From Bacillota bacterium (GTDB lineage Bacteria > Bacillota > Clostridia > Oscillospirales > Acutalibacteraceae): DNA of 64,000 nt. The first letter of the stretch is position 1; every line of letters begins with the position of its first letter. The DNA lies in the NCBI GenBank assembly GCA_023410445.1, contig JAEYPT010000001.1, positions 124,001 to 188,000 on the forward strand. Direction: 5' to 3'. The position numbers and the translations under genes are program-made. Positions 16,886 through 25,957 of the stretch are shown here, piece by piece. The notes beneath the pieces were generated by a model, which was given only the letters and a program-made list of their open reading frames with translations, had not been told where the DNA came from and did not search any database.

Positions 16886-17803
16886 ATGACTAACACAGGT
16901 ACAATTAAAAAAGAACAATATGAGTTTAATAAGATAACGTCGCGATCCAATTTCGTTATCAACCTTATTTTTATAATTATTTGCATTGTGTTTATCGCGC
17001 CGCTGGTTCTGGTTTTCATGGTATCAATCAGTTCAAAACAGTCTCTTGACGCAAACGGCTATCAGTTTATACCATCAGGTTTCAGCACAACGGCTTATAC
17101 CTACATATTAAAATACAGCTCCGATATACTCCGCGCATACGGCAATTCCCTAATTGTTACGGGAGTCGGTTCCTTTGCTGCAACAGCTGTTGTTGCCCTG
17201 TATGCGTACCCGCTGTCCCGGGGAAATTTCAAACACAAGAATGGTTTTGCATTTTTTGCTTTCTTCACAACGATTTTCGGGGGCGGTCTGGTACCGTGGG
17301 TTTACGTTTATTCGCAGTTCCTGAAGATTAGTGATACGCGGTGGGTGTTGATTATTCCCTACCTTGCCAACGCCTGGTGGATCATTGTAATGCGCACATT
17401 CATGAAGCAATCGGTACCGGAAGAACTGATTGAAGCTGCTAGAATCGACGGTGCCGGGGAATTCCGAACGTTTTTCAGCATTGCTCTTCCGCTTTGCAAG
17501 GCAGGTCTTGCAACGGTTTTTCTGTTCTGCCTTGTCCGGTTCTGGAATGACTATTATCTCTCACTGATTTTTATCAACGATCATCACCTTTATACCATCC
17601 AATATTACCTCTATCAGATGCTTGACAATATCAACTATGTGCTGAACAGTCCGAATTTACCGGCGCAAGCCAGAATGAATCTTCCAAGCGAAGGCGCGCG
17701 AATGTCACTTGCAGTGTTTGCTGTGGGGCCCGTTGTGTTCACCTATCCGTTCTTCCGCAGATTCTTTGTGAAAGGCCTTATCGTTGGTGCAGTCAAGGGT
17801 TAA
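16886..17803 (+). CDS. Carbohydrate ABC transporter permease (LplC/YtcP-like)
   Basis: A 305-residue permease with six predicted membrane segments and the EAA loop PEELIEAARIDGAGEFRTFF (about residues 179-198). It pairs with the permease upstream to form the channel. The ATG follows AGGGAGGTCGCA. It is transcribed with its neighbours, 62 nt after the first permease and 51 nt before the binding protein. Confidence 0.92.
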   Translation: MTNTGTIKKEQYEFNKITSRSNFVINLIFIIICIVFIAPLVLVFMVSISSKQSLDANGYQFIPSGFSTTAYTYILKYSSDILRAYGNSLIVTGVGSFAATAVVALYAYPLSRGNFKHKNGFAFFAFFTTIFGGGLVPWVYVYSQFLKISDTRWVLIIPYLANAWWIIVMRTFMKQSVPEELIEAARIDGAGEFRTFFSIALPLCKAGLATVFLFCLVRFWNDYYLSLIFINDHHLYTIQYYLYQMLDNINYVLNSPNLPAQARMNLPSEGARMSLAVFAVGPVVFTYPFFRRFFVKGLIVGAVKG

Positions 17804-17854
17804 CGCCGAGAAATCGGTTAAACCATAGAATTTTTTTAGAGGAGGAAAATTGTA

Positions 17855-19390
17855 ATGCATAGTGCAAAAAAAATCTTGAGTTTTACTCTGGCATTGGCCA
17901 CAACCCTTCCGATGGCAATGACGGGTTGCTCAGGTCAACAGCAAGCCGCTTCTTCTCAGGCGGCGGCAGCTCCGGCGGCCAGCAGTGCTGCGGCGAGCAG
18001 TGCTGCTGCATCTTCGGAAGCTCCCAAGGAAACGGTCACCCTGAAGATCATGACCGGTGATAAAGCGATTCAGGGGTTGGATCGTGTTCAGGGAGCGGTC
18101 AATGATTACCTGAAGCAGAAGAACACCGGTCTCCAGATCGCGTGGGAAACCTATACTTGGGATGATCTTTCCAAGAAGACGACAACAATGCTGCAAACCG
18201 GCCAGGCGGCTGATATCATCAACACGTCCAGTTGGATTGCCCCGGGCTATGTACAGCATGCACAGAAGGGCGAACTGGCCGACCTGACCAGCTATGTCAA
18301 CGATCCGAAGTATAAAGATGTCGTTGATATTATCGGCAAGGATTTCCTTGACGGCACGAAAGTAAACGGCAAGTATTTTGGCATGCCGACCAACAAGGAA
18401 AAGGCCCACAATTTCGGATTCCTTGTTCAGACTTCAGAACTGAAGAAACTGAATATCGACCCGAAGAGCATCAAGACCATGGACGATCTGGCAAAGTACT
18501 TTGACAAGGTGAAAGCAGACGGTCTGACCCCGGTTTGCGCGGCTCAGATGGATAATCCGTTCAAACTCCTTGACTGGGATGCTTTCGACGCTGATCTCTC
18601 GCCGTTTGCATTTGACCCGACTGACGAGACAAAGATTGTCAATCCATTTACTGCAGACAAGACGATTGCCTTCTATAAGGAAATGAAAACCTGGCAGGAA
18701 AAAGGCTATTTCAGCCCTGACATTCTGACTTCCAAAGGTCAGGAAACCGATATGGGCACCGGCAAGTATTTCTGCGGCACATGGTCTCTGATGCCCGGAA
18801 AAGCATTGACCGAATCTGCTTCTCTGAAGCTTGACCTTACCCAGATTGACATTACGCCGGTTGAAAAGACAAACCGTGAGACCCTTGGCGCTCTGCTTGC
18901 GATTCCTGCATCCTCCACGCATAAGGACGAAGCCTTCAAATTCATTTCCATGCTTTACACCGACAAGAATCTGGTTAACCTGATGACCTACGGTGTGGAA
19001 GGCAAAGATTACACGAAGAAATCAGACAATGTCATCACAGTCAGCAAGGATACGGACTTTACTTCCGCCGGCGGCTGGATCATGGGCAATGAATTCAACA
19101 ACTTCCTGACGGATGCTCAGTCACCGACCCTGTTCACGGATATCGAAGCCTACAACAAGAGCGCGAAAAAACTGGACGATCTCGGATTTGTTTATGACAA
19201 CTCCAAGTGCAAGACAGAGTATGCGGCTTGCCAGGCAGTGGTTCAGAAATACTATCAGCAGCTGTTCGCCGGCAAGGCCGATGTTGATTCGACTGTTGCA
19301 AAGATGAAGGCGGACTTCAAGGCGGCTGGTGAAGACAAACTTCTTGCGGATGTGCAGTCTCAGTACGACGCATGGAAGAAGAGCAAATAA
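17855..19390 (+). CDS. Sugar ABC transporter solute-binding lipoprotein
   Basis: A 511-residue extracellular binding protein. A signal peptide ends in the lipobox MTGCS, with Cys25 as the lipidation site, followed by a flexible Ala/Ser/Gln-rich linker (about 27-58). The remainder has the family 1 extracellular-binding fold (for example TMLQTGQAADIINTSSWIAP). RBS GAGGAGGAAAA. With the two permeases it should import an oligosaccharide, presumably cellobiose or a cellodextrin given the divergent cellobiose phosphorylase and common operators. The ATPase is expected elsewhere (MsmX type). Confidence 0.92.
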   Translation: MHSAKKILSFTLALATTLPMAMTGCSGQQQAASSQAAAAPAASSAAASSAAASSEAPKETVTLKIMTGDKAIQGLDRVQGAVNDYLKQKNTGLQIAWETYTWDDLSKKTTTMLQTGQAADIINTSSWIAPGYVQHAQKGELADLTSYVNDPKYKDVVDIIGKDFLDGTKVNGKYFGMPTNKEKAHNFGFLVQTSELKKLNIDPKSIKTMDDLAKYFDKVKADGLTPVCAAQMDNPFKLLDWDAFDADLSPFAFDPTDETKIVNPFTADKTIAFYKEMKTWQEKGYFSPDILTSKGQETDMGTGKYFCGTWSLMPGKALTESASLKLDLTQIDITPVEKTNRETLGALLAIPASSTHKDEAFKFISMLYTDKNLVNLMTYGVEGKDYTKKSDNVITVSKDTDFTSAGGWIMGNEFNNFLTDAQSPTLFTDIEAYNKSAKKLDDLGFVYDNSKCKTEYAACQAVVQKYYQQLFAGKADVDSTVAKMKADFKAAGEDKLLADVQSQYDAWKKSK

Positions 19391-19441
19391 TCAGACCTTC
19401 AGACTTCCTTGCTGATGTGATAAACGGCGTCAGCCAGTGAA

Positions 19442-19482
19442 AGAGCCCATCCAATGCGTGAGCGGAGGATGGGTTCTTTTTC
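19442..19482 (+). terminator. Terminator of the sugar importer operon
   Basis: AGAGCCCATCC pairs with GGATGGGTTCT (one G-T pair), followed by TTTTTCT. Confidence 0.85.
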
Positions 19483-19756
19483 TATAAAAATGAGCGAATG
19501 CAGTCCTTCCATTTTCACATAGCCGTTTCTTGAGGGGCTTCATGGCAGCAAATTAGGCTGAATCGTTCGTCACTTGAGTTTGGCTTCGACAGAGAATAGA
19601 GAATCTGCGTGTAGATTACACTGCTATAATACATCTGCTGGAATTTTATTCTTTGTCCATTGTTCTTTGGTATACGCCGACTGCGTCCGGTTGCCAGTAA
19701 ATTCTTTTACGCGCGGCATTTCAGTTTTTGCTTGATAATTTGAAATTTCAGAACAT
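19483..19756. other. Intergenic stretch with no recognised gene
   Basis: About 270 bases between the importer terminator and the spo0A terminator. No open frame with a ribosome binding site, RNA gene or repeat was recognised. A TATAAT at about 19625 lacks a convincing -35 box. Confidence 0.4.
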
Positions 19757-19803
19757 AAAAATTCCCGGAAAAGTTCAGCGCATCCATGCGGAACTTCTCC
19801 GGG
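19757..19803 (-). terminator. Intrinsic terminator of spo0A
   Basis: On the minus strand CCCGGAGAAGTTC and GAACTTTTCCGGG form a 13 bp stem with one G-T pair, followed by AATTTTTATG, just past the spo0A stop. Confidence 0.9.
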
Positions 19804-19821
19804 ACAATAAAAAATCCTGAA

Positions 19822-20598
19822 TCAAGCTGTTTTCATGTGGAGTCTGAGCCTGTCTGAAATCATGGCAATAAACTCGGAGTTTGTTGGTTTTCCGCGTGAC
19901 GTGTGAATTGTATAACCGAAATAGGAATTCAGAATATCCACATCGCCGCGGTCCCACGCAACCTCGATGGCATGTCGGATGGCGCGTTCCACACGCGAAG
20001 CGGTTGTGTCATAACGCTTGGCTACGCTGGGATAAAGCTGTTTGGTTACCGCGTTGATGATATCGGGCGTTTCAATTGCCATAATGATGGAATCGCGGAG
20101 ATAATGGTAGCCTTTTATATGGGCCGGTACACCGATTTGATGAAGAATTTCGGTGACCTGAATTTCAAGGGAAGGTTCTTCTGCCTGCTGGGGACGGGCC
20201 GCTTGTTTCGGTGCGGAAAAATCCAGACTGCAAAGCTGGATGATCCGCTCGGAAAGATCGGCGGCGTCAAACGGACATACGGCAAAATAAGAAGCGCCGG
20301 ACATCATGACTTCCCGTTCCAGAGTTGGGCTGGTAAAGTTGGATACAATCACGAACAGCGGTCTGGCTCCCGAGGATTTGCTGCGCGCGGCTTTCATAAC
20401 GCCAATTCCGTCAAGCCGGGGCATAAACAAGTTCGAAAGAACAACATCCGGATGGTTGGTTTCAATTTTTTCCAGAAGCTTGATGCCGTCTTTCGGTGCA
20501 TAGCTTACTTCCAAGCCGGAATTTTCAAAAACGTGGCCATAATCGTTATGAAACTCCACGCTGTCATTCGCAATCAGAAGCTTGAATCGCTTATCCAT
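19822..20598 (-). CDS. spo0A: Spo0A orthologue with a degenerate, non-phosphorylatable receiver
   Basis: A 258-residue master sporulation regulator by position (next to spoIVB) and by its intact DNA-binding domain: IGVPAHIKGYHYLRDSI, TTASRVERAIRHAIEVAW and KPTNSEFIAMISDRLRL (about 140-258). The receiver is altered at the key sites: the acidic pair is Asn-Asp (N11-D12 in IANDS) instead of Asp-Asp, the phosphoacceptor is Asn56 (codon AAC at 20433-20431, in VLSNLFMPRLDG) instead of Asp, and the invariant Lys is Cys (AVCPFD). It therefore should not accept phosphate from a phosphorelay. RBS AGGGGGATA. Either it acts without phosphorylation or another signal controls it. Confidence 0.93.
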   Translation of the reverse strand: MDKRFKLLIANDSVEFHNDYGHVFENSGLEVSYAPKDGIKLLEKIETNHPDVVLSNLFMPRLDGIGVMKAARSKSSGARPLFVIVSNFTSPTLEREVMMSGASYFAVCPFDAADLSERIIQLCSLDFSAPKQAARPQQAEEPSLEIQVTEILHQIGVPAHIKGYHYLRDSIIMAIETPDIINAVTKQLYPSVAKRYDTTASRVERAIRHAIEVAWDRGDVDILNSYFGYTIHTSRGKPTNSEFIAMISDRLRLHMKTA

Positions 20599-20632
20599 TT
20601 TTGTATCCCCCTAAAAGATTTATTTTAACGAT

Positions 20633-20661
20633 ATAATACCATATATTGGAAAATATGGCAA
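20633..20661 (-). promoter_or_regulatory. Probable sigma-A promoter of spo0A
   Basis: Minus strand TTGCCA (20661-20656), 17 bp spacer, TATTAT (20638-20633), between spoIVB and spo0A. A second TTGCCATA copy lies just upstream. No sigma-H promoter or 0A box was recognised. Confidence 0.55.
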
Positions 20662-20717
20662 TAGTATGGCAAAATATTTTTTTGATTTAAGGGGAAAATA
20701 TTTGGGTAATCAGGCAT

Positions 20718-21947
20718 TTAGGATGCTTTTGAACTTGCGGAAGAATTGACCGATTGGGATGCGTTCAGCATGCTTTCGGCGAAAATCCCGTATCCGCGCG
20801 TCGGATCATTGACAAAAACGTGCGTGACGGCGCCCGCGAGCACGCCGTTCTGAATAATGGGGCTGCCGCTCATACCCTGTACAATACCGCCGGTTTGGGT
20901 GAGCAGGCGGCTGTCGGTAATGTGGATCACCAGGTTTTTACATTGAACCGTGTCACGATAGTCGATTTTTTCAATTTGAATGTCGTAATATTGGGGACGG
21001 CCGCCGTCGATTGTGGTAAGAACCTTTGCGGGGCCGGTTTTTACATCCTGCTTCATGGCAACCTTTAGCGCTTTGCCGGACGGTGCTGCGTTCAAAGTGC
21101 CGTAAACGCCGGTATTGATGTTCGCGTTCAGGCTGCCGATCGATTTATCGTCGGAAAAATAGCCGCGGAGTTCGCCGGGTTTTCCTTCCATTCCTTTGGT
21201 AATGCCGTTAATGGTTACTGGGACGATGTCTCCCGTGAGGAGCGGCATGAGTTCGCCGGTATCGGAGTCGCAGATGCCGTGTCCCAAACCCGCAAAACTT
21301 TTTGCGGTCGGGTCGTAAAAGGTTAGCGTGCCGATGCCAGCCGTGCTGTCCCTTACCCAGAGGCCGGCTTTAAAGAGCCCGTCCGAACTGGAAAGAACAG
21401 GGTCAAGCTCAACGGAAACCTTCGATTTATCACGCCGGATCACCATAGAAAGTTCTTTGCCTTTGCTGTTTTCAACTGCGTCGGCGACCTCGCTGTTGGT
21501 ATTTACCGTATTCCCATTCACGGTTTCGACAACGTCGCCGATTTGGAGGCCCGCCTGCTTAGCGGGATTCACAGGGCCGTCAGCTGTCTGAATATCGGCA
21601 AGACCGACGATCATGACGCCGTTTGTAAACATTTTAATGCCGAACGGCGTGCCGCATGGAATCACGCAGGTTGCGTCGACATAGCTTACGTCCACTGCCT
21701 TAACAGGTATCAGATTGTAAAGCATGAGTTCACCCCGGTAGGTTCTTGGCAGGGAAGCATTCGTACTTGCGGAAATGTCAGGATTGTCTCCGGTAACGGA
21801 AAAAGCGCCGGAAAGCCATTCCAGCTTGCTGCCTGTCGTGACGGTGAAGGAATCAGGCGTAAAATAATTCGCCGTCCCGAGAACGACAGCCAGCGAAACC
21901 CCCAGAACGGCAGCGGCTGCGGTAAGCAATTTGATCAGTTTTTTCAA
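20718..21947 (-). CDS. spoIVB: SpoIVB serine peptidase
   Basis: A 409-residue S55 peptidase. Order of parts: an N-terminal membrane anchor (LLTAAAAVLGVSLAVVLG, about 7-24), a PDZ domain (about 110-190, GLQIGDVVETVNGN) and the chymotrypsin-like peptidase with catalytic His in GLGHGICDSDTGE and Ser in GMSGSPIIQNG. In Bacillus it is made in the forespore under sigma-G and signals across the membranes to activate pro-sigma-K. RBS GGGAGGTGAAAG. It precedes spo0A, the same order as in Bacillus. All visible active-site residues are intact. Confidence 0.95.
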   Translation of the reverse strand: MKKLIKLLTAAAAVLGVSLAVVLGTANYFTPDSFTVTTGSKLEWLSGAFSVTGDNPDISASTNASLPRTYRGELMLYNLIPVKAVDVSYVDATCVIPCGTPFGIKMFTNGVMIVGLADIQTADGPVNPAKQAGLQIGDVVETVNGNTVNTNSEVADAVENSKGKELSMVIRRDKSKVSVELDPVLSSSDGLFKAGLWVRDSTAGIGTLTFYDPTAKSFAGLGHGICDSDTGELMPLLTGDIVPVTINGITKGMEGKPGELRGYFSDDKSIGSLNANINTGVYGTLNAAPSGKALKVAMKQDVKTGPAKVLTTIDGGRPQYYDIQIEKIDYRDTVQCKNLVIHITDSRLLTQTGGIVQGMSGSPIIQNGVLAGAVTHVFVNDPTRGYGIFAESMLNASQSVNSSASSKAS

Positions 21948-22227
21948 ACTTTCACCTCCCTTGCACCGCTCTATATAATCTGCTCACGGGGAGGTTTTTT
22001 ATGTTGTCAATTCTGATTATTTTTTCCAGATGTTAGTAGGATAAGCGGCTTTACGGAATGTACGTCCATTGTTGTCGGATATTGCATAAGGTGGAAATTC
22101 CGGAGCGGGATTTCAATCGTATTATAAAACAGTCAAAAGGAAAATTATGGAATATTGAGTTTCAGAGTGGGACAAAGTGTATTTCTTTCTTCCTTGAAGC
22201 CCGGCGGATGCCCGAGAACGCTTCCGG
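21948..22227. other. Divergent intergenic region upstream of spoIVB and ywbE
   Basis: About 280 bases without a recognisable gene. It should contain the spoIVB promoter, but no clear sigma-G or sigma-A match was found on the minus strand. Confidence 0.35.
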
Positions 22228-22256
22228 TTGACAGGAGGCGTGCGGCGGAATATGAT
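22228..22256 (+). promoter_or_regulatory. Promoter of ywbE-msrA
   Basis: TTGACA (22228-22233), 17 bp spacer, TATGAT (22251-22256); start near 22263, 41 nt before the ywbE GTG. Confidence 0.75.
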
Positions 22257-22303
22257 TAATAAAAGCTGATAAATAGTCGGAAGACAGAGGGGGAAACAAA
22301 GCC

Positions 22304-22516
22304 GTGAACGGGAAATTGCGCAGTGATATTCACATAGGCGCGCTGGTGGATATCGTTTTGAAAAAAGATCAGCCCACGGGCAGACTGACACGCGGGCATG
22401 TAAAACGAATTCTGACGAACTCACCGACCCATCCTCATGGCATCAAAGTGATGCTGGAGGAAGGCGATCAGGTCGGGCGGGTGCAGATCATTGTGGAGGA
22501 AACGAAAAATGGCTGA
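22304..22516 (+). CDS. ywbE: YwbE family small basic protein (DUF2196)
   Basis: A 70-residue protein of the conserved YwbE family: IGALVDIVLKKDQPTGRLTRG then HPHGIKVMLEEGDQVGRVQ. Function unknown; the small beta-rich sequence has been suggested to be nucleic-acid-binding, which is inference only. It starts at GTG with AGAGGGGGAAA upstream and overlaps the msrA start by 8 nt, so the two are translationally coupled. Confidence 0.85.
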   Translation: MNGKLRSDIHIGALVDIVLKKDQPTGRLTRGHVKRILTNSPTHPHGIKVMLEEGDQVGRVQIIVEETKNG

Positions 22517-23018
22517 AATTTATCTGGCCGGCGGTTGTTTCTGGGGCATGCAGAAGTATTTTGAGTCGATTGCGGGCGTCTTATCCACGGAAGTTGGTTA
22601 CGCAAACGGACCAGCGCTTCACCCGACCTATGAGCAGGTCTGTGAGAGTTCCGGGCACGCAGAAACGGTGCGTATCGAATACAATCCCACGCAGGCACCA
22701 CTCCCGTTTCTGCTGGGCCTCTATTTCGATGCGATTGACCCAACCTCCGTCAATCGGCAGGGCGGGGACAGAGGAATCCAGTACCGCACGGGCATTTACT
22801 ATACGGACCCAGCCGATTTGCCCGTCATTCAGGACGAGCTTTCCAAATTACAGGAGCGGTACAGCACCCCGATTGCCATTGAGGTGAAGCCGCTTGAAAA
22901 CTTCGGCAGCGCCGAGGAGTACCATCAAAACTATCTGGATAAGAATCCGGGAGGATACTGTCATATTTCCCCGGAAAAGATCCGAAAGGCGAAGGAAACA
23001 GTCTATCGGCAGAAATAA
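22509..23018 (+). CDS. msrA: Peptide methionine (S)-S-oxide reductase
   Basis: A 169-residue MsrA that repairs methionine sulfoxide in proteins. The catalytic Cys10 lies in LAGGCFWGMQKYF; the substrate-site motif DRGIQYRTGIYY (about 87-98) and the EEYHQNYLDKNP end are standard. No fused MsrB. The ATG at 22509 lies inside the end of ywbE. Confidence 0.95.
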   Translation: MAEIYLAGGCFWGMQKYFESIAGVLSTEVGYANGPALHPTYEQVCESSGHAETVRIEYNPTQAPLPFLLGLYFDAIDPTSVNRQGGDRGIQYRTGIYYTDPADLPVIQDELSKLQERYSTPIAIEVKPLENFGSAEEYHQNYLDKNPGGYCHISPEKIRKAKETVYRQK

Positions 23019-23022
23019 AAAA

Positions 23023-23062
23023 CGGCCCCCATGGAAATTCAATTCCATGAGGGCCGTTTTCT
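23023..23062. terminator. Bidirectional terminator between msrA and gatB
   Basis: AAAACGGCCC...ATGGAA-ttcaa-TTCCAT...GGGCCGTTTT, symmetric with A and T runs on either side of the stem. Confidence 0.85.
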
Positions 23063-23072
23063 CGGATCGATC

Positions 23073-24488
23073 TTATTTTTTAATAATTTCAATGAGTATT
23101 TTTTCCGCTTCCTGTGGATTGGCGCGCCCGTGCGTTGCCTTCATTACGGAGCCGACAATCGCCTTGAGCGCCTTTTCCTTGCCGCTGAGGTAATCCTGTG
23201 CGGCAGTCGGATTTTCGGCTGCTGCCTTCTCACAGATGGCTCTGAGGTCACCGGCGTCCACTCCGGCGAGGTCCTTTTCGTTCAGGAACTCGGAAGCCGC
23301 TTTGCCGGTGTCCAGCATCTGATCCAGCGTGGACTTTACCAGGTTCATCCGGATTTTTCCCTCGTCCAGCAACAGAAGAAGTGCGTTGAGGTTCTCCGCG
23401 GAAACGGAAACCTCGAAGCTTTCCTTTTCCGCTTCCCCCTCCAGGCGGGCGAAAATCTGCCCGGTGATGCAGTTTGCGGCGGCGCGGGGATTTTTGAGTC
23501 CCTTGGCGGCGGCCTCAAAATAGTCCGCGATGCGCCGGTGTTCGACCAAAAGCCGTGCGTCTGCGTCCGGCAAGGCATAATCCTTTACAAACCGGGAGAG
23601 GCGCTCCTGCGGGTCTTCCGGCATCTTTGCCTGTAAAGCTTTTACCATTTCATCGGAAACCTGAATGGTAACAAGGTCCGGTTCGCGGAAATAACGGTAG
23701 TCGTTCGCGTCTTCCTTATCCCGCATGCCTTCGGTTTCGCCCGTGCCTTCGTCGTAGCGGCGTGTTTCCTGTTCCACCTTCTCACCGCTTTCCAGCAGAT
23801 CGATCTGGCGGTTCATTTCATATTCCATCGCCTTGGTGATGTGGGTGAAGGAGTTCATGTTCTTGATTTCCGTCCGGGTGCCGAATGCTTCCTGTCCCTT
23901 CGGGCGCACGGAGATGTTTACGTCACAGCGCAGGGAACCTTCCTGCATTTTGCAGTCGGATACGCCGATATAGCGCATAATCATCTGCAGTTTTTCCACG
24001 TATTCGATGGCCTCGTCGATTGTGCGGATGTCCGGCTCCGAGACGATTTCAATCAGCGGCACGCCGCCGCGGTTGTAATCGATATAGGTGTTGCCGCGGT
24101 CGTGCACCAGCTTACCCGCGTCCTCTTCGATGTGGATGCGCGTCAGGCGGATTTTCCGGCCGTTGGAAAGTTCCACCCAGCCGTTTTTGCACAGCGGCAT
24201 GTCGTACTGGGAAATCTGGTAGGCCTTCGGCAGATCGGGGTAAACGTAGTTTTTGCGGTCCATTTTCGCAATTGGGCTGATTTCGCAGTTGGTTGCAAGA
24301 CCTGCCATCACCGCGTATTCCACCACGGATTTGTTCAGCTTCGGGAGTGTTCCCGGCAGCCCGATGCAGATCGGGCAGCAGTGCGTGTTCGGTTCGCCGC
24401 CGAATTCGGTGGAACAGGCGCAGAAAATCTTGGTTTTTGTAGAAAGCTCCACATGTGTTTCCAGACCGCATACCAGTTCGTAATTCAT
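23073..24488 (-). CDS. gatB: Asp/Glu-tRNA amidotransferase subunit B
   Basis: A 471-residue GatB. N-terminal VCGLETHVELSTKTKIFCAC, zinc cysteines in CACSTEFGGEPNTHCCP, kinase-like KNYVYPDLPKAYQISQYD, and the C-terminal YqeY-like tail (about 330-471). With GatA and GatC it amidates misacylated Asp-tRNAAsn and/or Glu-tRNAGln. It overlaps the gatA stop by 4 nt and is the last gene of the block. Confidence 0.97.
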   Translation of the reverse strand: MNYELVCGLETHVELSTKTKIFCACSTEFGGEPNTHCCPICIGLPGTLPKLNKSVVEYAVMAGLATNCEISPIAKMDRKNYVYPDLPKAYQISQYDMPLCKNGWVELSNGRKIRLTRIHIEEDAGKLVHDRGNTYIDYNRGGVPLIEIVSEPDIRTIDEAIEYVEKLQMIMRYIGVSDCKMQEGSLRCDVNISVRPKGQEAFGTRTEIKNMNSFTHITKAMEYEMNRQIDLLESGEKVEQETRRYDEGTGETEGMRDKEDANDYRYFREPDLVTIQVSDEMVKALQAKMPEDPQERLSRFVKDYALPDADARLLVEHRRIADYFEAAAKGLKNPRAAANCITGQIFARLEGEAEKESFEVSVSAENLNALLLLLDEGKIRMNLVKSTLDQMLDTGKAASEFLNEKDLAGVDAGDLRAICEKAAAENPTAAQDYLSGKEKALKAIVGSVMKATHGRANPQEAEKILIEIIKK

Positions 24489-25951
24489 AGTGCCACCCCC
24501 GATTTCACGGCACGGAACACTGTGTCGCGCGCCGCATTTTCATACTGGCAGGCGGCGTTCAGCAGTACCGCTTCGCTGAATTTGTTCCCGATGAGCTGCA
24601 TGCCGACCGGCATATCATCGGAGCCGAAGCCGCAGGGCAGGCTGATGCCCGGCAGACCGGCGATATTCACCGGAACGGTGCAGATGTCCGTCATATAGCT
24701 TTCTACGGCGTCCTTGCAGGTGTAATTCTGCGGGAAGGCTGTCGTCGGTACGGTCGGGGCAAGCATCACGTCGCACTTGGTAAACGCATCTTCAAAAGCA
24801 CCGATCAGCGTGCCGCGCAGATTCTGGGCTTTTTTGTAATAGGCGTCGTAATAGCCCGCACTTAGTACATAGGTGCCAAGCAGAATGCGGCGCTTTACTT
24901 CTGCGCCGAAGCCTTCACTGCGGGTTTTGCAAATCATTTCGTTCCGGTCGGCGTAATGCTCCGTGCGGTAACCGTAACGGATGCCGTCGTAGCGCCCTAA
25001 GTTCGAGGAAGCCTCCGCGCACACCAGAATGTAGTAGACCGGCAGGCTGTATTTCAGGGAGGGCATTTCAAAGGGGACGATTTCAGCCCCGAGCGATTCA
25101 TAAACTTTGATCGCGTTCTGAACAGCGTCGGTAACATCCTTACGGACGCCGTCGAAATATTCCTTTGCGATTCCGATTCTCAGGCCACGGATGTCTTTTT
25201 CAAGCGACGGAACGGTTTCTTCCGTTTTGCCGCGGCTTGTCGAGTCCATCGGGTCGTATTGGGCAATCGCATCGTAAACGAGCGCCGCGTCCTCCACGCT
25301 TTGCGTGATCGGGCCGATCTGGTCGAAGCTGGAGGCGTAAGCGATCAGTCCGTAGCGCGAAACAGCGCCGTAGGTCGGCTTTAAGCCCACAATTCCACAG
25401 AAGCTTGCGGGTTCGCGGATGGAGCCGCCCGTGTCGGAGCCGAGCCCGTACACGGCGAGGTTATCCGCAACCGCTGAAGCTACTCCGCCGCTGCTTCCGC
25501 CTGCCACGCGCTCTAAATTGTGCGGGTTTTTTGCCCCGCCGTAGCAGGAGTTTTCGCAGGAGGAGCCCATGGCGAACTCGTCCATGTTGGTTTTGCCGAG
25601 CAGAACGGCGTTCTGCTTTTTCAAAATATCCCATACCGTCGCATCGTAAATCGGGGTATAACCCTTCAAAATTTTGGAGCAGCAGGTCGTTTCGATTCCG
25701 TTCGTGGACATGTTATCCTTGAGGGTCATCGGAATACCCTCAAGCGGTGCGATCGATTCGCCCGCCGCAATTTTCGTGTCCACTTTTTTCGCGGTTTCCA
25801 GAGCAGTCTCCGGCGTCGTCTTCACATAGGCTTTCAGGGTGCCGTTCTCTGTTTCAATCGCGTCCAGATAGCGCCTGGTCAGTTCCTCGCAGCCGATCTG
25901 CCGGGTGACCAGAAGTTCATGCAGCCGTGCGATTTTTCCGTACTTTCCCAT
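24485..25951 (-). CDS. gatA: Asp/Glu-tRNA amidotransferase subunit A
   Basis: A 488-residue amidase-signature glutaminase. The catalytic triad can be placed at Lys78 (MTLKDNM), Ser153 (GGSSGGVASA) and Ser177 (GSDTGGSIREPA). It releases ammonia from glutamine for GatB. It sits 6 nt after gatC. Confidence 0.97.
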   Translation of the reverse strand: MGKYGKIARLHELLVTRQIGCEELTRRYLDAIETENGTLKAYVKTTPETALETAKKVDTKIAAGESIAPLEGIPMTLKDNMSTNGIETTCCSKILKGYTPIYDATVWDILKKQNAVLLGKTNMDEFAMGSSCENSCYGGAKNPHNLERVAGGSSGGVASAVADNLAVYGLGSDTGGSIREPASFCGIVGLKPTYGAVSRYGLIAYASSFDQIGPITQSVEDAALVYDAIAQYDPMDSTSRGKTEETVPSLEKDIRGLRIGIAKEYFDGVRKDVTDAVQNAIKVYESLGAEIVPFEMPSLKYSLPVYYILVCAEASSNLGRYDGIRYGYRTEHYADRNEMICKTRSEGFGAEVKRRILLGTYVLSAGYYDAYYKKAQNLRGTLIGAFEDAFTKCDVMLAPTVPTTAFPQNYTCKDAVESYMTDICTVPVNIAGLPGISLPCGFGSDDMPVGMQLIGNKFSEAVLLNAACQYENAARDTVFRAVKSGVAL

Positions 25952-25957
25952 GTGTTC

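Noticed and set aside
19483..19756. Possible small RNA gene between the importer and spo0A terminators
   Set aside because: A TATAAT is present but without a -35 box, and the only hairpins belong to the flanking terminators.
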